In this document: in pieces, positions 59,021 to 64,000 of the stretch | How the letters are laid out: every line of letters starts with the position of its first letter | Numbering within the stretch: the first letter of the stretch is position 1 | Source: Williamsia faeni | GTDB taxonomy: Bacteria; Actinomycetota; Actinomycetes; Mycobacteriales; Mycobacteriaceae | Assembly: GCA_003202005.1 (NCBI GenBank) | Contig: QJJF01000007.1 | Coordinates: forward strand, 1-64,000 | Direction of reading: 5' to 3' | Length of the DNA stretch: 64,000 nt | Program-made: the position numbers and the translations under genes | Notes under the pieces: model-generated | Seen by the model: only the letters and a program-made list of their open reading frames with translations | The model's database searches: none | What the model was told of the DNA's origin: nothing

Positions 59021-59731
59021 ATGGCTGAGACGGAAAACACGGTCGACGTCCTACGGGCCGACGCTCGCGAGAACCTCAATCGCATCCTCGTGTCGGCGCG
59101 AGAGGTGTTTGCGACTGCGGGGCTCGACGCGACACTTGCCGACGTCGCCAAACATGCCAAAGTCGGCGTCGGGACGATCTATCGCCGCTTCGAGAACAAG
59201 GAAGGCCTCATCGAGGCGTTGTTCGCCTCCCGCCTCGAGGATGTGGCGGCGATGGCGCGTGCCGCCGATGCCATGGCGGACCCGTGGGAAGGCCTGCTCC
59301 ATTTCCTGAATGAAGGCGCCGTGATGATGGCGCGTGATCGTGCTCTGCGGGAGCTCATGTTCACCGGTCCCCCGAAGGCCGTGCAATCGACGGCTTCTCG
59401 AGACGATCTGGCGACCGACATCGCCGAGACCCACAAGGTCATCGACGGCGCTGCGGAGAGCCTGGTGTCCAGGGCGATCGACGACGGCCGGTTGCGGGCC
59501 GACTTTACTGCGACAGACCTTCCAGTGCTTGCCTTTTCGATCCAGGCGACCGCCCAGTTGGCCCACGGATACAACCCCGAATTGTGGCGACGGACCATGG
59601 GAATCATCGTCGACGGCATGCGCGCCTCACGGACCGGTGTGACTCCACTCGATGCGGAGCCGCTGACCAGTGAACAGATGGCCGAGGTGTTTGTCGTCAA
59701 CCAGACCGGTACGTCGATCCGGGAGCGCTAG
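59021..59731 (+). CDS. TetR-family repressor
   Basis: 236 residues. The N-terminal HTH spans ~18-65: ILVSAREVFATAGLDATLADVAKHAKVGVGTIYRRF (described as a region; key part TLADVAKHAKVGVGTIYRRF). A helical ligand-binding domain follows. It is divergent from the MFS exporter and likely controls it through the two palindromes between. Its stop codon overlaps the iniC stop on the other strand (CTAG, 59728-59731). Confidence 0.92.
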   Translation: MAETENTVDVLRADARENLNRILVSAREVFATAGLDATLADVAKHAKVGVGTIYRRFENKEGLIEALFASRLEDVAAMARAADAMADPWEGLLHFLNEGAVMMARDRALRELMFTGPPKAVQSTASRDDLATDIAETHKVIDGAAESLVSRAIDDGRLRADFTATDLPVLAFSIQATAQLAHGYNPELWRRTMGIIVDGMRASRTGVTPLDAEPLTSEQMAEVFVVNQTGTSIRER

Positions 59732-61161
59732 ATCGACCGGCGCATCATCGAATAGGTATGCAGCAGAACGGCAACGGCATCCTCTTCGGCGGCCGAACCG
59801 CCCAACAGGCCGGCCTCGTGTACTCGCCGCAGCCGCCGGTCCAGCTCGGTGGCAACCGCCCCGCGGTCGGCATGAGGTGGCAGACCGATGCGACCGGTGA
59901 TCCCGGAACCGACCAGCACCGCTCGAAGCTCGCTGACCCACGGTGATTCCGGATCGGTCTGGGTCAGTGAACTCAGCGCTTTGAACTCTGCCATCGTGTG
60001 GGCCTGGGGGCTCTGGCGCACCTGACGAAGGATGGACCGGATCTGAGCTCCGGCGGGATGGGTCAGGGCGAGATGCTCGATCTGCGTGCAGGCGGCGATC
60101 GCGCGGGTGATCAGAACTGATCGGGTCAGGTTGACGTCGATGTTGGCGCGGAGTTCGTCCACTCGCGAATGTTGTTGCAGCCAGGCGTTGACGGCGTGGG
60201 CGCCGCGTAGTGCCACGCCACGTGCGTGCCGGAGTCCATACTCGCCCAACAGATCCAGCAGTCGATCGCGTTGTGCATCGGTGCCGATCGATGACGTCTG
60301 CGCCTCGAGCCACATCTCCAGCTGTAGGTCGGACAGGCCCGCCAACGAGGCCAGGGCGTCGGCGTCGGACTCGGTGAACTGGCCGGTCTGCGCGGTCTGG
60401 GCCAGCAGGCCCGCCACCGGCTGCACGGTGAGCAGACCCGCCGACATCGACGCCGCGATGGCCTCCGATTGCTTTTGTGCCTCTTCGATCGGGTCGGTGT
60501 CACCAAAAGCGCCCTCGCCGAGCGTATCCGCCTTGGCCAGCACCCCGATGGTGTTGACCGACGAGAAGCCGAGGTCGTGGAGGAACTGCACCTCGTCGGC
60601 CCGGGGAGTCGCGTCGAACAAGAAGATCGCCGCATCGGCATTGACCGAGGCGTCGCGGGTCTGTCCGAAACCGTCGATCAGCGCTCGCCGGGTCGCCTGT
60701 TCGTTGCCGGCGGTGATGGTCGCGAGGCCGGGGGTGTCGATCAGGATCATCCTCCGCAGCAGCAGGCTCGGCAGGTAGCGGTTGAGGTAGGCGACCTCCT
60801 CCGCCGAACAACCGAGTTCGGTGACCCTCCCATCGGTCAACGGCGCGCTCCGGCGGGCGCCTGCGATCGTGACGATCTCGGCCCGCGACGGCGCTCCATC
60901 CTGATATACCGCAACAACTTTAGTGCATTCGGTGGCAGCGGTATCGGCAACACGATCACCGATCAATGCGTTCACGAGCGTCGATTTCCCGGCCTTCACC
61001 CGCCCGACGACCACCACCCGCGGCGGCGCCCACAGATCGTCTCGGATGCGTGCGGTGGCCTGGGCCAGAGGGCGGTCTATCTGTGCGATGTGGGCCAGTG
61101 CGCCGGTCAATTGGTCGCGCAGGGCATGTGGCCGGGTGCGGCGGACGGGTGGCTGGGTCAC
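59728..61161 (-). CDS. iniC: IniC-like dynamin-family GTPase
   Basis: 477 residues from GTG 61161, overlapping iniA (GTGA). GTPase motifs: G1 GRVKAGKSTLVNAL, G3 DTPGLATI, and G4-like LAKADTLGEGAF. Long helices follow, without a TM segment. It pairs with the IniA-like protein upstream. Bacterial dynamin pairs of this sort remodel membranes. In mycobacteria iniBAC is induced by cell-wall antibiotics. The function here is inferred from that. Confidence 0.85.
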   Translation of the reverse strand: MTQPPVRRTRPHALRDQLTGALAHIAQIDRPLAQATARIRDDLWAPPRVVVVGRVKAGKSTLVNALIGDRVADTAATECTKVVAVYQDGAPSRAEIVTIAGARRSAPLTDGRVTELGCSAEEVAYLNRYLPSLLLRRMILIDTPGLATITAGNEQATRRALIDGFGQTRDASVNADAAIFLFDATPRADEVQFLHDLGFSSVNTIGVLAKADTLGEGAFGDTDPIEEAQKQSEAIAASMSAGLLTVQPVAGLLAQTAQTGQFTESDADALASLAGLSDLQLEMWLEAQTSSIGTDAQRDRLLDLLGEYGLRHARGVALRGAHAVNAWLQQHSRVDELRANIDVNLTRSVLITRAIAACTQIEHLALTHPAGAQIRSILRQVRQSPQAHTMAEFKALSSLTQTDPESPWVSELRAVLVGSGITGRIGLPPHADRGAVATELDRRLRRVHEAGLLGGSAAEEDAVAVLLHTYSMMRRSI

Positions 61162-62990
61162 AGCGCTGTGCCCGCTTTCTTGAGTCCGGCGATCGCTGCG
61201 TCGAGTTGTTCGATGAGCGAGACGATCTCGGTCTGCCGACGTGTCAGCCCGCGTATCCGCTTGTCGCGGGTCAGCTTGTCTTCCTTGGCGGCCTCGGTCC
61301 CGGCGGTGATCTGATCGCTGATCTCCTCGGTCTGTGCGCGAAGGTGCCGCCGGTAGGCCACCACGATCTCCGGGCGTGCGGTCGCAACGGTGCGATCGAT
61401 CACCCGCAGCGTCGATTTACTGGTGAGCTGCAACGTTTCCCGGAGCCAGGTGATCAGATGCTGGCGTCCGTTGCGCATTGCCCGGTAGCCGAGATTGACC
61501 GACAGCCAGACACCACCGGCGGCCAGGCCGATCGGTAACACTGCCGCCATGGCCAGACTTCCGAAGATGGCGCCGCCGACCATGCCGCCGGTCATCAGGT
61601 TCGCACCCATGAACCCCATCGCCATCGCACTGGGATCGAACACGTCCTTCCACTTCGTCTGCACCTCAGGGGAATTGATGTCCTCGGCGACGAGGGTGCC
61701 GGCCACCGAGTTCATGATGTCCTCCCATTGTTCGTCGCTGCCGAACAGTTGCGTCACCACGTCGTGCAAACCCGAGGCGAAGGTGTCGAAAGACCTGGCG
61801 CTGGCGGCCTGCAGATCTGAGGTGATGGCAGCGGTGAAGACCTGAGGTTGCTTGCGCAGCATCCGCCAGCCCTCACTGTTGATTCGTCCGGTCCAGTCTT
61901 CCTTGACCCGGGCCAGATCGCTGTCCAATTGCGCTGTTGCGCGCTGGCGGCTGAGTGTGACGTCGCGCGAAAGGTGCTGGTCCCATTCGGTGCCGTGGTC
62001 GCGCAGTTCTTTGAGTCTGGCCTTCTTCTCGCTGAGGTCATCCAGCGCGGACGAGTCGCCCTGTACCACAGCGATCTCGGTGTCGAGTCGGGTCTTCATC
62101 CGGTGCATCCCGCTGCGGCACACCTGCAGGCCGTCGAGCATGGGGGAGATCTCGCCGTGCTCGAGGAGTTCGTTGATCGCATCACGCAGTGCCGGGATCC
62201 CGGATGCGGCGAGGATCTCCTCCCGCTCTGCCGGCCTCTGCTCGAGTGCGGCCAGTGCCCTCGATCCCGACACCCCGATCACCCTGGCTGTCCGTCCGAG
62301 CTGACTGCGCACGATCGACCGGTTCTCCTCGGCGATCGTCCGCCAATTCCGCCGGTTCTTGTCGATCTTGGTCATCGCGACCACGACCGACCCGGATGTC
62401 TCGGTGGCGGAGCGTAGGAACTCGACTTCGGGTGCGGTCAGGGGCGCCGCACTGTCACAGACCATCACGATGGCCCCGGCCCGGCGGGCCGCGGTCAGTG
62501 CGAGGCGCGCGTGCCGGGGATCAAGACCACCTGCGCCCGGGGTGTCGACGAGCGTCAGTCCGGGCAGATGCAGGGGATCGGCGGCCACCACCGCTTCGGT
62601 GGGCAGTGCGTCGATCGTGGGGTCCTGGACGTGGCGGCCGGCCATCGTGACCCAGTCGGGCAGTTCGGCCAGCGGGATGGTCCGGTTGGAGTCGGGGAAG
62701 TCGAGCCGCGCCGATCCGGTCGGGAGGGTCGCATCCGGCGGCGTGAACCAGACGCTGGCACTGGTGGTGATGTCCACCCCGACCGGTGCCAGAGACCGTC
62801 CGAGCAGGGCATTGACCAGGGTGCTCTTGCCGCGCTTGACCTCACCCACGAACACCACGGCACCGCCGGAATCTGCCGCGTGAAAACGCGACTCGGCGAG
62901 GTCCGCACCCTTCGTCTGTCCATATTTGCGCAGTGCCTCGGTGGCAGCACCCAGCGCTTCGACTGCTTCGGCGTTGGCGCCAGTGGTCAC
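61158..62990 (-). CDS. iniA: IniA-like dynamin-family GTPase with membrane helices
   Basis: About 610 residues. G1 GEVKRGKSTLVNALLG; G3 DTPGAGGLDP; G4 MTKIDKNRRNW. A helical stalk follows, and near residue 450-490 a hydrophobic pair (FMGANLMTGGMVGGAIFGSL, then AVLPIGLAAGGVWLSV) forms the membrane-binding part of IniA-type dynamins. GTG 62990 is chosen, with GGGAG five bases upstream; GTG 62996 is too close to it. It is divergent from an ECF sigma gene 123 bp away, which may control it. Confidence 0.85.
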   Translation of the reverse strand: MTTGANAEAVEALGAATEALRKYGQTKGADLAESRFHAADSGGAVVFVGEVKRGKSTLVNALLGRSLAPVGVDITTSASVWFTPPDATLPTGSARLDFPDSNRTIPLAELPDWVTMAGRHVQDPTIDALPTEAVVAADPLHLPGLTLVDTPGAGGLDPRHARLALTAARRAGAIVMVCDSAAPLTAPEVEFLRSATETSGSVVVAMTKIDKNRRNWRTIAEENRSIVRSQLGRTARVIGVSGSRALAALEQRPAEREEILAASGIPALRDAINELLEHGEISPMLDGLQVCRSGMHRMKTRLDTEIAVVQGDSSALDDLSEKKARLKELRDHGTEWDQHLSRDVTLSRQRATAQLDSDLARVKEDWTGRINSEGWRMLRKQPQVFTAAITSDLQAASARSFDTFASGLHDVVTQLFGSDEQWEDIMNSVAGTLVAEDINSPEVQTKWKDVFDPSAMAMGFMGANLMTGGMVGGAIFGSLAMAAVLPIGLAAGGVWLSVNLGYRAMRNGRQHLITWLRETLQLTSKSTLRVIDRTVATARPEIVVAYRRHLRAQTEEISDQITAGTEAAKEDKLTRDKRIRGLTRRQTEIVSLIEQLDAAIAGLKKAGTAL

Positions 62991-63113
62991 GATCACTCCC
63001 GGATCATCGTTGGGCGGTTTCGTCGGTGCGTCGGGGTCGTTCGAAGGGAGGGTTTCTCCACCGATTACTCTGCCCCATCCAGCATGGTCTGCGACATTGA
63101 TCATGTGACTGAC

Positions 63114-63623
63114 ATGAGCGAGCGCGACCTGGTTTTGCGCAGCCAAGATGGCGATCAAGCGGCCTTTGGTGAGCTGGTCACCCGCAACCGGGATCAGATC
63201 TGGGCAGTCTGTCTGCGAATCACCGCCAACAAGTACGACGCCGAGGATGCGCTGCAGGACGCGCTGATCGCCGGCTGGCAGAACATCGGCAAATTCCGTG
63301 GCGATTCGAAGTTCACGAGCTGGATGTACCGGATCGCGGCCAATGCGGCGCTCGCGGTTGTCCGCAAGAGACTCGACACCTCTGCCGACGGACCTCCGGA
63401 ATTCGAGTCGACAGCGCCCCGCGTCGATGCCCAGGTCGCCGATGTCGACCGCGTTCGTGCCGCGTTGGCCCTTTTGCCGCTGGAGTTCCGCGAGGCCATC
63501 GTCCTGCGAGAATTCGGTGATCTGTCCTATCAGGAGATCGCCGATCAGCAGGGCGTCGGTGTACAGACCGTCAAGAGCCGCATCAACCGGGCCCGCGCGA
63601 AACTGCTGGAAACCCTCTCCTGA
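63114..63623 (+). CDS. ECF-type RNA polymerase sigma factor
   Basis: 169 residues. Region 2 is TANKYDAEDALQDALIAGW and GDSKFTSWMYRIAANAAL; region 4 is LPLEFREAIVLREFGDLSYQ and GVGVQTVKSRINRARAKLL. No anti-sigma gene is next to it in this window. The start is uncertain: ATG 63114, GTG 63105 and ATG 63084 are in frame, none with a ribosome site. It is divergent from iniA and convergent with an acidic-protein gene. Confidence 0.88.
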   Translation: MSERDLVLRSQDGDQAAFGELVTRNRDQIWAVCLRITANKYDAEDALQDALIAGWQNIGKFRGDSKFTSWMYRIAANAALAVVRKRLDTSADGPPEFESTAPRVDAQVADVDRVRAALALLPLEFREAIVLREFGDLSYQEIADQQGVGVQTVKSRINRARAKLLETLS

Positions 63624-63688
63624 CCGATTTTGGTGGCTTTTGGCGAGCAAAACCCCTGGTGGGGCTCGCCAAAAGCCACCAAAATCGG
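63624..63688. repeat. 65-bp long palindrome between convergent genes
   Basis: Perfect 25-bp arms, 63624-63648 and 63664-63688, flank a 15-base loop that itself can fold CCCC-TGGT-GGGG. The arm core is TTTTGGTGGCTTTTGGCGAG. It begins one base after the ECF sigma stop and ends two bases before the stop of the acidic-protein gene. It can end both transcripts, but its length and perfect arms suggest a repeated element. Confidence 0.85.
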
Positions 63689-63690
63689 TG

Positions 63691-63999
63691 TCAGCTGAAC
63701 AGGTCGTCTCCGGCCGAGTGGTCGGTGTGGTCGATGTAGTCCGAGTGGTCGGTGTGGTCGGGGGAGTCAGGCTGGGTATCTGCATCATCTGCGTCGTCGT
63801 GGTAGTCCCCGCCGAGTTCGTCGGTGAGATCTCCGACGAAGATGTCGTCGTCGGTGGTGTCGGTGTCGTCGGAGAATGTGGTGTCGGTCTCCGGGATCAG
63901 TTCGTCGAAGCCTGCACCGTCGTAGTCGAAGGCGGTTTCAAGGGTCTGATCGAAGACCGCCGGATCAACCTGGTCCTGCGCGGCGATCTGGGAAAAGAT
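63691..63999 (-). CDS. Acidic Asp/Thr/His-rich protein, C-terminal end only (cut by window edge)
   Basis: The last 102 residues are in frame to TGA at 63693-63691, with the start outside the window. The beginning (FSQIAAQDQVDPAVFDQTLE) is an amphipathic helix. The rest is strongly acidic (TDTTFSDDTDTTDDDIFVGD), ending with the repeated DHTDHSDYIDHTDHS and GDDLFS. It resembles the acidic proteins near the Hsp70-like gene in composition only. By position beside iniA-iniC it could be the IniB-like member, but no IniB domain can be confirmed. Confidence 0.6.
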   Translation of the reverse strand: MFSQIAAQDQVDPAVFDQTLETAFDYDGAGFDELIPETDTTFSDDTDTTDDDIFVGDLTDELGGDYHDDADDADTQPDSPDHTDHSDYIDHTDHSAGDDLFS

Positions 64000-64000
64000 C

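Noticed and set aside
62511-63113. N-terminal extension of the ECF sigma factor
   Set aside because: The upstream in-frame stretch is antisense to iniA and carries no sigma-factor residues.
62991-63788. N-terminal extension of the IniA-like protein
   Set aside because: It would run antisense through the whole ECF sigma gene; GTG 62990 has a ribosome site and begins just before the conserved GTPase part.

Overview
This is a GC-rich actinobacterial chromosome segment, almost certainly from the Mycobacteriales (mycolic-acid bacteria). A Gordonia-like genus is my best guess, but it cannot be proven from the sequence alone. The evidence is the gene content: IdeR/DtxR-type boxes, LGFP-repeat cell-wall proteins, IniA/IniC dynamin-like GTPases, a mycothiol-type DinB enzyme, an EspR-like regulator, and tandem PlsC acyltransferases beside a HAD hydrolase and a PGRP amidase. 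From memory of Mycobacterium tuberculosis, 0.2-36 kb follows the order hns-like, Rv3850, espR, Rv3847, sodA, Rv3843c, glpQ1, bfrB, Rv3839, pheA, Rv3837c, Rv3836, Rv3835, serS. The 42-50 kb part resembles the Rv3811-Rv3816c region. Several blocks interrupt this conserved backbone.

Layout. 0-6 kb: tail of an IS110-like transposase, a 21-bp tandem repeat, an H-NS-like histone-tail membrane protein, a copper-linked ycnI-copC-copD operon, an Rv3850-like coiled-coil protein and a TM0106-type Fe-S nuclease. 6-9.3 kb: a low-complexity envelope protein and a three-gene cassette (EspR-like HTH regulator, ImmA/IrrE metallopeptidase, seven-TM MAB_1171c-like protein). 9.3-14.2 kb: SDR dehydrogenase, UPF0016/TMEM165 metal exporter under DtxR-type boxes, Rv3847-like protein, a superoxide dismutase with Mn-type residues, and an iron-ADH. 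14.2-21.4 kb: 33-bp repeats, a leader with competing hairpins, then jetA-jetB-jetC (Wadjet/MksBEF-like SMC complex) followed not by the JetD nuclease but by an HTH_42/AlkZ-like protein. 21.4-26.7 kb: VOC protein, SppA-like peptidase, a cluster of DnaA boxes, rhodanese, DUF4328 protein, GlpQ and DUF5926.

26.7-37.6 kb: bfrB and an Rv3839-like DUF2470 gene with IdeR-type boxes, LCP and CPBP membrane proteins, pheA-phosphatase, metallopeptidase, septum-formation protein, ankyrin protein, serS, transporter and HNH protein. 37.5-44.5 kb: a stress-response block with a zinc ADH, a SigF-type sigma factor behind a textbook SigF promoter, two RsbW-like kinases, a STAS antagonist, an MBL-Rieske fusion, and an Hsp20 gene under a CIRCE operator. 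44.5-53.6 kb: PlsC, HAD hydrolase, PGRP/LGFP amidase, SpoIID/LGFP protein, APC permease, FUSC-like protein and PdxK.

53.6-64 kb: a membrane-spanning Hsp70-like protein preceded by two small acidic proteins with DxDxDG repeats, a DinB/mycothiol enzyme flanked by short direct repeats, a TetR-MFS pair with two operators, the iniC-iniA dynamin pair divergent from an ECF sigma factor, and the C-terminus of another acidic Asp/His-rich protein. The best candidates for something undescribed are the JetABC-plus-HTH_42 operon, the DnaA-box cluster away from dnaA/dnaN, the regulator-protease-7TM cassette, and the Hsp70/acidic-protein and IniAC/acidic-protein envelope modules.
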